The notes below the pieces were generated by a model. The model did no database searches and was not told where the DNA came from. It saw nothing but the letters and a program-made list of their open reading frames with translations. Shown piece by piece: positions 48,690-61,300 of a stretch of DNA of 64,000 bases. Position numbers and translations under genes: made by a program. Source of the stretch: Fasciola hepatica (taxonomy: Eukaryota > Platyhelminthes > Trematoda > Plagiorchiida > Fasciolidae); contig CANUEZ040000208.1 of NCBI GenBank assembly GCA_948099385.1, forward strand, positions 2,445,152 to 2,509,151, in the 5' to 3' direction. Numbering within the stretch: position 1 is the first letter of the stretch; every line of letters begins with the position of its first letter.

Positions 48690-51600
48690 ACAGATTGCTC
48701 ATACAATGCAATAGAGCAGTAGCAGAGTAGATTTGTATAATATGATTCTCCATGCAGCTTGAACACTGAACTGACCATTGAAAATTATGGAAGCACTGTA
48801 CAGCTGTTTGATCCGCTAAGGGAATCATGAGCATTGCACATGGACAGATCCCACTCGGAGACACGAACAAGGGTTGGGGTGAACGAATGTCAGTCGAACA
48901 CCCAAACCACAAGGCTATCCGATATGGGTCTCAACGCTTTGTTCAACATATACACTACATGATATAGCACAATCCCCAAATTGGCTTCGGCTTTCGCTTT
49001 CGCTTTGAACGGTAACAACCAAATTCTCGCACACCGATACAATCCTATGTTCCATCACTTCTCTATTTACGGGCCTAAGTAAAACCAAGGCATTCCCTTA
49101 TGAACAATCCACACAGATTGCTCATACAATGCAATAGAGCAGTAGCAGAGTAGATTTGTATAATATGATTCTCCATGCAGCTTGAACACTGAACTGACCA
49201 TTGAAAATGATGGAAGCACTGTACAGCTGTTTGATCCGCCAAGGGAATCATTAGCATTGCACATGGACAGAGCTCACTCGGAGACACGAACAAGGGTTGG
49301 GGTGAACGAATGTCAGTCGAACAACCAAACCACAAGGCTATCCCATATGGGTCTCAACGCTTTGTGCAACATATACAATACATGATATAGCACAATCCCC
49401 AAATCGCCTTCGGCTTTCGCTTTCGCTTTGAACGGTAACAACCAAATTCTGGCACACCAATCCAATCCTATGTTCCATCACTTCTCTATTTATGGGCCTA
49501 AGTAAAACCAAGGCATTCCCTTATGAACAATCCACACAGATTGCTCATACAATGCAATAGAGCAGTGGCAGAGTAGATTTGTATAATATGATTCTCCATG
49601 CAGCTTGAACACTGAACTGACCATTGAAAATTATGGAAGCACTGTACAGCTGTTTGATCCGCTAAGGGAATCATGAGCATTGCACATGGACAAAGCCCAC
49701 TCGGAGACACGAACAAAGGTTGGGGTGAACGATTGTCAGTCGAACACCCAAACCACAAGCCTCTCCGATATGGGTCTCAACGCTTTGTTCAACATATACA
49801 CTACATGATATAGCACAATCCCCAAATCGCCTTCGGCTTTCGCTTTCGCTTTGAATGGTAACAACCAAATTCTCGCACACCGATCCAATCCTATGTTCCA
49901 TCACTTCTCTATTTACGGGCCTAAGTAAAACCAAGGCATTCCCTTATGAACAATCTACACAGATTGCTCATACAATGCAATAGAGCAGTAGCAGAGTAGA
50001 TTTGTATAATATGATTCTCCATGCAGCTTGAACACTGAACTGACCATTGAAAATGATGGAAGCACTGTACAGCTGTTTGATCCGCTAAGGGAATCATGAG
50101 CATTGCACATGGACAGAACCCACTCGGAGACACGAACAAGGGTTGGGGTGAACGAATGTCAGTCGAACAACCAAAACACAAGGCTATCCCATATGGGTCT
50201 GAACGCTTTGTTCAACATATACACTACATGATATAGCACAATCCCCAAATTGGCTTCGGCTTTCGCTTTCGCTTTGAACGGTAACAACCAAATTCTCGCA
50301 CACCGATACAATCCTATGTTCCATCACTTCTCTATTTATGGGCCTGAGTAAAACCAAGGCATTCCTTTATGAACAATCCACACAGATTGCTCATACAATG
50401 CAATAGAGCAGTAGCAGAGTAGATTTGTATAATATGATTCTCCATGCAGCTTGAACACTGAACTGACCATTGAAAATTATGGAAGCACTGTACAGCTGTT
50501 TGATCCGCTAAGGGAATCATGAGCATTGCACATGGACAGATCCCACTCGGAGACACGAACAAGGGTTGGGGTGAACGAATGTCAGTCGAACACCCAAACC
50601 ACAAGGCTATCCGATATGGGTCTCAACGCTTTGTTCAACATATACACTACATGATATAGCACAATCCCCAAATTGGCTTCGGCTTTCGCTTTCGCTTTGA
50701 ACGGTAACAACCAAATTCTCGCACACCGATACAATCCTATGTTCCATCACTTCTCTATTTATGGGCCTAAGTAAAACCAAGGCATTCCCTTATGAACAAT
50801 CCACACAGATTGCTCATACAATGCAATAGAGCAGTAGCAGAGTAGATTTGTATAATATGATTCTCCATGCAGCTTGAACACTGAACTGACCATTGAAAAT
50901 GATGGAAGCACTGTACAGCTGTTTGATCCGCCAAGGGAATCATTAGCATTGCACATGGACAGAGCTCACTCGGAGACACGAACAAGGGTTGGGGTGAACG
51001 AATGTCAGTCGAACACCCAAACCACAAGGCTATCCCATATGGGTCTCAACGCTTTGTTCAACATATACACTACATGATTTAGCACAATCCCCAAATCGCC
51101 TTCGGCTTTCGCTTTCGCTTTGAACGGTAACAACCAAATTCTGGCACACCAATCCAATCCTATGTTCCATCACTTCTCTATTTATGGGCCTAAGTAAAAC
51201 CAAGGCATTCCCTTATGAACAATCCACACAGATTGCTCATACAATGCAATAGAGCAGTGGCAGAGTAGATTTGTATAATATGATTCTCCATGCAGCTTGA
51301 ACACTGAACTGACCATTGAAAATTATGGAAGCACTGTACAGCTGTTTGATCCGCTAAGGGAATCATGAGCATTGCACATGGACAAAGCCCACTCGGAGAC
51401 ACGAACAAAGGTTGGGGTGAACGATTGTCAGTCGAACACCCAAACCACAAGCCTCTCCGATATGGGTCTCAACGCTTTGTTCAACATATACAATACATGA
51501 TATAGCACAATCCCCAAATCGCCTTCGGCTTTCGCTTTCGCTTTGAATGGTAACAACCAAATTCTCGCACACCGATCCAATCCTATGTTCCATCACTTCT

Positions 51601-52030
51601 CTATTTACGGGCCTAAGTAAAACCAAGGCATTCCCTTATGAACAATCTACACAGATTGCTCATACAATGCAATAGAGCAGTAGCAGAGTAGATTTGTATA
51701 ATATGATTCTCCATGCAGCTTGAACACTGAACTGACCATTGAAAATGATGGAAGCACTGTACAGCTGTTTGATCCGCTAAGGGAATCATGAGCATTGCAC
51801 ATGGACAGAACCCACTCGGAGACACGAACAAGGGTTGGGGTGAACGAATGTCAGTCGAACAACCAAAACACAAGGCTATCCCATATGGGTCTGAACGCTT
51901 TGTTCAACATATACACTACATGATATAGCACAATCCCCAAATTGGCTTCGGCTTTCGCTTTCGCTTTGAACGGTAACAACCAAATTCTCGCACACCGATA
52001 CAATCCTATGTTCCATCACTTCTCTATTTA
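48690..52030 (-). repeat. Four-monomer higher-order repeat, 1,692-bp period, about two copies
   Basis: Variants recur with an offset of 1,692 bp: GATCCGCCAAGGGAATCATTAG (about 49,234 and 50,926), TTCTGGCACACCAATCC (about 49,447 and 51,139), CACAAGCCTCTCCG (about 49,754 and 51,446) and CCAAAACACAAGGC (about 50,172 and 51,864). The copies differ at several points, for example TTTACGGG against TTTATGGG (about 49,070 and 50,762), ACAACC against ACACCC (about 49,323 and 51,015), and CAATACATG against CACTACATG. Similarity fades left of about 48,690 and right of about 52,030. The unit is older, or more patched, than the six-monomer unit beside it. Confidence 0.85.
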
Positions 52031-55000
52031 TGGGCCTAAGTAAAACCAAGGCATTCCCTTATGAACAATCCACACAGATTGCTCATACAATGCAATAGAG
52101 CAGTAGCAGAGTAGATTTGTATAATATGATTCTCCATGCAGCTTGAACACTGAACTGACCATTGAAAATTATGGAAGCACTGTACAGCTGTTTGATCCGC
52201 TAAGCGAATCATGAGCATTGCACATGGACAGAACCCACTCGGAGACACGAACAAGCGTTGGGGTGAACGAATGTCAGTCGAACACCCAAACCACAAGGCT
52301 ATCCCATATGGGTCTGAACGCTTTGTTCAACATATACAATACATGATATAGCACAATCCCCAAATTGGCTTCGGCTTTCGCTTTCGCTTTGAACGGTAAC
52401 AACCAAATTCTCGCACACCGATCCAATCCTATGTTCCATCACTTCTCTATTTACGGGCCTAAGTAAAACCAAGGCATTCCATTATGAACAATCTACACAG
52501 ATTGCTCATACAATGCAATAGAGCAGTAGCAGAGTAGATTTGTATAATATGATTCTCCATGCAGCTTGAACACTGAACTGACCATTGAAAATTATGGAAG
52601 CACTGTACAGCTGTTTGATCCGCTAAGGGAATCATGAGCATTGCACATGGACAGAACCCACTCGGAGACACGAACAAGCGTTGGGGTGAACGAATGTCAG
52701 TCGAACACCCAAACCACAAGGCTATCCCATATGGGTCTGAACGCTTTGTTCAACATATACAATACATGATATAGCACAATCCCCAAATTGGCTTCGGCTT
52801 TCGCTTTCGCTTTGAACGGTAACAACCAAATTCTCGCACACCGATCCAATCCTATGTTCCATCACTTCTCTATTTACGGGCCTAAGTAAAACCAAGGCAT
52901 TCCATTATGAACAATCTACACAGATTGCTCATACAATGCAATAGAGCAGTAGCAGAGTAGATTTGTATAATATGATTCTCCATGCAGCTTGAACACTGAA
53001 CTGACCATTGAAAATGATGGAAGCACTGTACAGCTGTTTGATCCGCTAAGGGAATCATGAGCATTGCACATGGACAGATCCCACTCGGAGACACGAACAA
53101 GGGTTGGGTTGAACGAATGTCAGTCGAACACCCAAACCACAAGGCTATCCGATATGGGTCTCAAAGCTTTGTTCAACATATACACTACATGATATAGCAC
53201 AATCCCCAAATTGGCTTCGGCTTTCGCTTTCGCTTTGAACGGTAACAACCAAATTCTCGCACACCGATACAATCCTATGTTCCATCACTTCTCTATTTAT
53301 GGGCCTAAGTAAAACCAAGGCATTCCCTTATGAACAATCTACACAGATTGCTCATACAATGCAATAGAGCAGTAGCAGAGTAGATTTGTATAATATGATT
53401 CTCCATGCAGCTTGAACACTGAACTGACCATTGAAAATTATGGAAGCACTGTACAGCTGTTTGATCCGCTAAGGGAATCATGAGCATTGCACATGGACAG
53501 ATCCCACTCGGAGACACGAACAAGGGTTGGGGTGAACGATTGTCAGTCGAACACCCAAACCACAAGGCTATCCCATATGGGTCTCAACGCTTTTTTCAAC
53601 ATATACACTACATGATATAGCACAATCCCCAAATTGGCTTCGGCTTTCGCTTTCGCTTTGAACGGTAACAACCAAATTCTCGCACATCGATCCAATCCTA
53701 TGTTCCATCACTTCTCTATTTACGGGCCTAAGTAAACCCAAGGCATTCCCTTATGAACAATCCACACAGATTGCTCATACAATGCAATAGAGCAGTAGCA
53801 GAGTAGATTTGTATAATATGATTCTCCATGCAGCTTGAACACTGAACTGACCATTGAAAATGATGGAAGCACTGTACAGCTGTTTGATCCGCTAAGGGAA
53901 TCATGAGCATTGCACATGGACAGATCCCACTCGGAGACACGAACAAGGGTTGGGGTGAACGAATGTCAGTCGAACACCCAAACCACAAGGCTATCCGATA
54001 TGGGTCTCAACGCTTTGTGCAACATATACAATACATGATATATCACAATCCCCAAATCGCCTTCGGCTTTCGCTTTCGCTTTGAACGGTAACAACCAAAT
54101 TCTCGCACACCGATCCAATCCTATGTTCCATCACTTCTCTATTTATGGGCCTAAGTAAAACCAAGGCATTCCCTTATGAACAATCCACACAGATTGCTCA
54201 TACAATGCAATAGAGCAGTAGCAGAGTAGATTTGTATAATATGATTCTCCATGCAGCTTGAACACTGAACTGACCATTGAAAATGATGGAAGCACTGTAC
54301 AGCTGTTTGATCCGCTAAGGGAATCATGAGCATTGCACATGGACAGAGCCCACTCGGAGACACGAACAAGGGTTGGGGTGAACGATTGTCAGTCGAACAA
54401 CCAAACCACAAGGCTATCCCATATGGGTCTCAACGCTTTGTTCAACATATACACTACATGATATAGCACAATCCCCAAATTGGCTTCGGCTTTCGCTTTC
54501 GCTTTGAACGGTAACAACCAAATTCTGGCACACCAATCCAATCCTATGTTCCATCACTTCTCTATTTATGGGCCTAAGTAAAATCAAGGCATTCCCTTAT
54601 GAACAATCCACACAGATTGCTCATACAATGCAATAGAGCAGTAGCAGAGTAGATTTGTATAATATGATTCTCCATGCAGCTTGAACACTGAACTGACCAT
54701 TGAAAATGATGGAAGCACTGTACAGCTGTTTGATCCGGTAAGGGAATCATGAGCATTGCACATGGACAAAGCCCACTCGGAGACACGAACAAAGGTTGGG
54801 GTGAACGAATGTCAGTCGAACCCCCAAACCACAAGGCTATCCCATATGGGTCTCAACGCTTTGTTCAACATATACAATACATGATATAGCACAATCCCCA
54901 AATCGCCTTCGGCTTTCGCTTTCGCTTTGAATGGTAACAACCAAATTCTCGCACACCGATCCAATCCTATGTTCCATCACTTCTCTATTTACGGGCCTAA

Positions 55001-58000
55001 GTAAAACCAAGGCATTCCCTTATGAACAATCTACACAGATTGCTCATACAATGCAATAGAGCAGTAGCAGAGTAGATTTGTATAATATGATTCTCCATGC
55101 AGCTTGAACACTGAACTGACCATTGAAAATGATGGAAGCACTGTACAGCTGTTTGATCCGCTAAGGGAATCATGAGCATTGCACATGGACAGAGCCCACT
55201 CGGAGACACGAACAAGGGTTGGGGTGAACGAATGTCAGTCGAACAACCAAACCACAAGGCTATCCCATATGGGTCTGAACGCTTTGTTCAACATATACAA
55301 TACATGATATAGCACAATCCCCAAATTGGCTTCGGCTTTCGCTTTCGCTTTGAATGGTAACAACCAAATTCTCGCACACCGATCCAATCCTATGTTCCAT
55401 CACTTCTCTATTTATGGGCCTAAGTAAAACCAAGGCATTCCCTTATGAACAATCCACACAGATTGCTCATACAATGCAATAGAGCAGTAGCAGAGTAGAT
55501 TTGTATAATATGATTCTCCATGCAGCTTGAACACTGAACTGACCATTGAAAATGATGGAAGCACTGTACAGCTGTTTGATCCGCTAAGGGAATCATGAGC
55601 ATTGCACATGGACAGAGCCCACTCGGAGACACGAACAAGGGTTGGGTTGAACGAATGTCAGTCGAACACCCAAACCACAAGGCTATCCCATATGGGTCTC
55701 AAAGCTTTGTTCAACATATACACTACATGATATAGCACAATCCCCAAATTGGCTTCGGCTTTCGCTTTCGCTTTGAACGGTAACAACCAAATTCTCGCAC
55801 ACCGATCCAATCGTATGTTCCATCACTTCTCTATTTATGGGCCTAAGTAAAACCAAGGCATTCCCTTATGAACAATCTACACAGATTGCTCATACAATGC
55901 AATAGAGCAGTAGCAGAGTAGATTTGTATAATATGATTCTCCATGCAGCTTGAACACTGAACTGACCATTGAAAATTATGGAAGCACTGTACAGCTGTTT
56001 GATCCGCTAAGGGAATCATGAGCATTGCACATGGACAGATCCCACTCGGAGACACGAACAAGGGTTGGGGTGAACGAATGTCAGTCGAACACCCAAACCA
56101 CAAGGCTATCCCATATGGGTCTCAACGCTTTGTTCAACATATACACTACATGATATAGCACAATCCCCAAATTGGCTTCGGCTTTCGCTTTCGCTTTGAA
56201 CGGTAACAACCAAATTCTCGCACATCGATCCAATCCTATGTTCCATCACTTCTCTATTTACGGGCCTAAGTAAAACCAAGGCATTCCCTTATGAACAATC
56301 CACACAGATTGCTCATACAATGCAATAGAGCAGTAGCAGAGTAGATTTGTATAATATGATTCTCCATGCAGCTTGAACACTGAACTGACCATTGAAAATT
56401 ATGGAAGCACTGTACAGCTGTTTGATCCGCTAAGGGAATCATTAGTATTGCACATGGACAGAGCTCACTCGGAGACACGAACAAGGGTTGGGGTGAACGA
56501 ATGTCAGTCGAACAACCAAACCACAAGGCTATCCCATATGGGTCTCAACGCTTTGTGCAACATATACAATACATGATATAGCACAATCCCCAAATCGCCT
56601 TCGGCTTTCGCTTTCGCTTTGAACGGTAACAACCAAATTCTCGCACACCGATCCAATCCTATGTTCCATCACTTCTCTATTTATGGGCCTAAGTAAAACC
56701 AAGGCATTCCCTTATGAACAATCCACACAGATTGCTCATACAATGCAATAGAGCAGTAGCAGAGTAGATTTGTATAATATGATTCTCCATGCAGCTTGAA
56801 CACTGAACTGACCATTGAAAATTATGGAAGCACTGTACAGCTGTTTGATCCGCTAAGGGAATCATGAGCATTGCACATGGACAAAGCCCACTCGGAGACA
56901 CGAACAAAGGTTGGGGTGAACGAATGTCAGTCGAACACCCAAACCACAAGGCTATCCCATATGGGTCTCAACGCTTTGTTCAACATATACAATACATGAT
57001 ATAGCACAATCCCCAAATCGCCTTCGGCTTTCGCTTTCGCTTTGAATGGTAACAACCAAATTCTCGCACACCGATCCAATCCTATGTTCCATCACTTCTC
57101 TATTTACGGGCCTAAGTAAAACCAAGGCATTCCCTTATGAACAATCTACACAGATTGCTCATACAATGCAATAGAGCAGTAGCAGAGTAGATTTGTATAA
57201 TATGATTCTCCATGCAGCTTGAACACTGAACTGACCATTGAAAATGATGGAAGCACTGTACAGCTGTTTGATCCGTTAAGGGAATCATGAGCATTGCACA
57301 TGGACAGAGCCCACTCGGAGACACGAACAAGGGTTGGGGTGAACGAATGTCAGTCGAACAACCAAACCACAAGGCTATCCCATATGGGTCTCAACGCTTT
57401 GTTCAACATATACACTACATGATATAGCACAATCCTCAAATTGGCTTCGGCTTTCGCTTTCGCTTTGAACGGTAACAACCAAATTCTCGCACACCGATCT
57501 AATCCTATGTTCCATCACTTCTCTATTTATGGGCCTAAGTAAAACCAAGGCATTCCCTTATGAACAATCCACACAGATTGCTCATACAATGCAATAGAGC
57601 AGTAGCAGAGTAGATTTGTATAATATGATTCTCCATGCAGCTTGAACACTGAACTGACCATTGAAAATTATGGAAGCACTGTACAGCTGTTTGATCCGCT
57701 AAGGGAATCATGAGCATTGCACATGGACAGAGCCCACTCGGAGACACGAACAAGGGTTGGGTTGAACGAATGTCAGTCGAACACCCAAACCACAAGGCTA
57801 TCCCATATGGGTCTCAAAGCTTTGTTCAACATATACACTACATGATATAGCACAATCCCCAAATTGGCTTCGGCTTTCGCTTTCGCTTTGAACGGTAACA
57901 ACCAAATTCTCGCACACCGATCCAATCCTATGTTCCATCACTTCTCTATTTATGGGCCTAAGTAAAACCAAGGCATTCCCTTATGAACAATCCACACAGA

Positions 58001-58300
58001 TTGCTCATACAATGCAATAGAGCAGTAGCAGAGTAGATTTGTATAATATGATTCTCCATGCAGCTTGAACACTGAACTGACCATTGAAAATTATGGAAGC
58101 ACTGTACAGCTGTTTGATCCGCTAAGGGAATCATGAGCATTGCACATGGAAAGAGCCCACTCGGAGACACGAACAAGGGTTGGGGTGAACGATTGTCAGT
58201 CAAACAATCAAACCACAAGGCTATCCGATATGGGTCTCAACGCTTTGATCAACATTTACAATACATGATATAGCACAATCCCCAAATTGGCTTCGGCTTT
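52031..58300 (-). repeat. Array B mixed block with a weaker five-monomer periodicity
   Basis: Two adjacent copies share CATTCCATTATGAAC (about 52,488 and 52,911). Two share CAAGCGTTGGGG (about 52,253 and 52,676). Monomers at about 54,574-55,842 resemble those at about 56,689-57,957 with an offset of 2,115 bp, five monomers. Shared marks include AACAAAGGTTGGGG (about 54,789 and 56,904) and GTCTCAAAGCTTTG (about 55,697 and 57,812). These copies differ at several sites (GAAAATGATGG against GAAAATTATGG), so the five-monomer order is less certain than the units to the left. Confidence 0.6.
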
Positions 58301-61300
58301 CGCTTTCGCTTTGAACGGTAACAACCACATTCTCGCACACCGATCCAATCCTATGTTCCATCACTTCTCTATTTATGGGCCTAAGTAAAACCAAGGCATT
58401 CCATTATGAACAATCCACACAGATTGCTCATACAATGCAATAGAGCAGTAGCAGAGTAGATTTGTATAATATGATTCTCCATGCAGCTTGAACACTGAAC
58501 TGACCATTGAAAATTATGGAAACACTGTACAGCTGTTTGATCCGCTAAGGGAATCATGAGCATTGCACATGGACAGAACCCACTCGGAGACACGAACAAG
58601 GGTTGGGGTGAACGAATGTCAGTCGAACAACCAAAACACAAGGCTATCCCATATGGGTCTCAACGCTTTGTTCAACATATACACTACATGATATAGCACA
58701 ATCCCCAAATCGCCTTCGGCTTTCGCTTTCGCTTTGAACGGTAACAACCACATTCTCGCACACCGATCCAATCCTATGTTCCATCACTTCTCTATTTATG
58801 GGCCTAAGTAAAACCAAGGCATTCCCTTATGAACAATCCACACAGATTGCTCATACAATGCAATAGAGCAGTAGCAGAGTAGATTTGTATAATATGATTC
58901 TCCATGCAGCTTGAACACTGAACTGACCATTGAAAATTATGGAAACACTGTACAGCTGTTTGATCCGCTAAGGGAATCATGAGCATTGCACATGGACAGA
59001 ACCCACTCGGAGACACGAACAAGGGTTGGGGTGAACGAATGTCAGTCGAACAACCAAAACACAAGGCTATCCCATATGGGTCTGAACGCTTTGTTCAACA
59101 TATACACTACATGATATAGCACAATCAACAAATCGCCTTCGGCTTTCGCTTTCGCTTTGAACGGTAACAACCTAATTCTCGCACACCGATCCAATCGTAT
59201 GTTCCATCACTTCTCTATTTATGGGCCTAAGTAAAACCAAGGCATTCCCTTGTGAACAATCCACACAGATTGCTCATACAATGCAATAGAGCAGTAGCAG
59301 AGTAGATTTGTATAATATGATTCTCCATGCAGCTTGAACACTGAACTGACCATTGAAAATTATGGAAACACTGTACAGCTGTTTGATCCGCTAAGGGAAT
59401 CATGAGCATTGCACATGGACAGAGCCCACTCGGAGACACGAACAAGGGTTGGGGTGAACGAATGTCAGTCGAACACCCAAAACACAAGGCTATACGATAT
59501 GGGTTTCAACGCTTTGTTCAACATATACAATACATGATATAGCACAATCCCCAGATCGCCTTCGGCTTTCGCTTTCGCTTTGAATGGTAACAACCAAATT
59601 CTCGCACACCGATCCAATCCTATGTTCCATCACTTCTCTATTTATGGGCCTAAGTAAAACCAAGGCATTCCCTTATGAACAATCCACACAGATTGCTCAT
59701 ACAATGCAATAGAGCAGTAGCAGAGTAGATTTGTATAATATGATTCTCCATGCAGCTTGAACACTGAACTGATCATTGAAAATTATGGAAGCACTGTACA
59801 GCTGTTTGATCCGCTAAGGGAACCATTAGCATTGCACATGGACAGAGCCCACTCGGATACACGAACAAGGGTAGGGGTGAACGAATGTCAGTCAAACACC
59901 CAAACCACAAGGCTATCCCATATGGGTCTCAACGCTTTGTTCAACATATACAATACATGATATAGCACAATCCCCAAATTGGCTTCGGCTTTCGCTTTGG
60001 CTTTGAACGGTAACAACCAAATTCTCGCACACCGATCCAATCCTATGTTCCATCACTTCTCTATTTATGGGCCTAAGTAAAACCAAGGCATTCCCTTATG
60101 AACAATCCACACAGATTGCTCATACAATGCAATAGAGCAGTAGCAGAGTAGATTTGTATAATATGATTCTCCATGCAGCTTGAACACTGAACTGACCATT
60201 GAAAATTATGGAAGCACTGTACAGCTGTTTGATCCGCTAAGGGAATCATGAGCATTGCACATGGACAGAACCCACTCGGAGACACGAACAAGGGTAGGGG
60301 TGAACGAATGTCAGTCGAACACCCAAACCACAAGGCTATCCCATATGGGTCTCAACGCTTTGTTCAACATATACACTACATGATATAGCACAATCCCCAA
60401 ATCGCCTTCGGCTTTCGCTTTCGCTTTGAATGGTAACAACCAAATTCTCGCACACCGATCCAATCCTATGTTCCATCACTTCTCTATTTATGGGCCTAAG
60501 TAAAACCAAGGCATTCCCTTGTGAACAATCCACACAGATTGCTCATACTATGCAATAGAGCAGTAGCAGAGTAGATTTGTATAATATGATTCTCCATGCA
60601 GCTTGAACACTGAACTGACCATTGAAAATTATGGAAACACTGTACAGCTGTTTGATCCGCTAAGGGAATCATGAGCATTGCACATGGACAGAACCCACTC
60701 GGAGACACGAACAAGGGTTGGGGTGAACGAATGTCAGTCGAACAATCAAACCACAAGGCTATCCGATATGGGTCTCAACGCTTTGTTCAACATATACAAT
60801 ACATGATATAGCACAACCCACAAATCTCCTTCGGCTTTCGCTTTCACTTTCAACGGTAACAACCAAATTCTCGCACACCGATCCAATCCTATGTTCCATC
60901 ACTTCTCTATTTATGGGCCTAAGTAAACCCAAGGCATTCCCTTATGAACAATCCACACAGATTGCTCATACAATGCAATAGAGCAGTAGCAGAGTAGATT
61001 TGTATAATATGATTCTCCATGCAGCTTGAACACTGAACTGACCCTTGAAAATTATGGAAACACTGTACAGCTGTTTGATCCGCTAAGGGAATCATGAGCA
61101 TTGCACATGGACAGAACCCACTCGGAGACACGAACAAGGGTTGGGGTGAACGAATGTCAGTCGAACACCCAAACCACAAGGCTATCCCATATGGGTCTCA
61201 ACGCTTTGTTCAACATATACACTACATGATTTAGCACAATCCCCAAATCGCCTTCGGCTTTCGCTTTCGCTTTGAACGGTAACAACCAATTTCTCGCACA

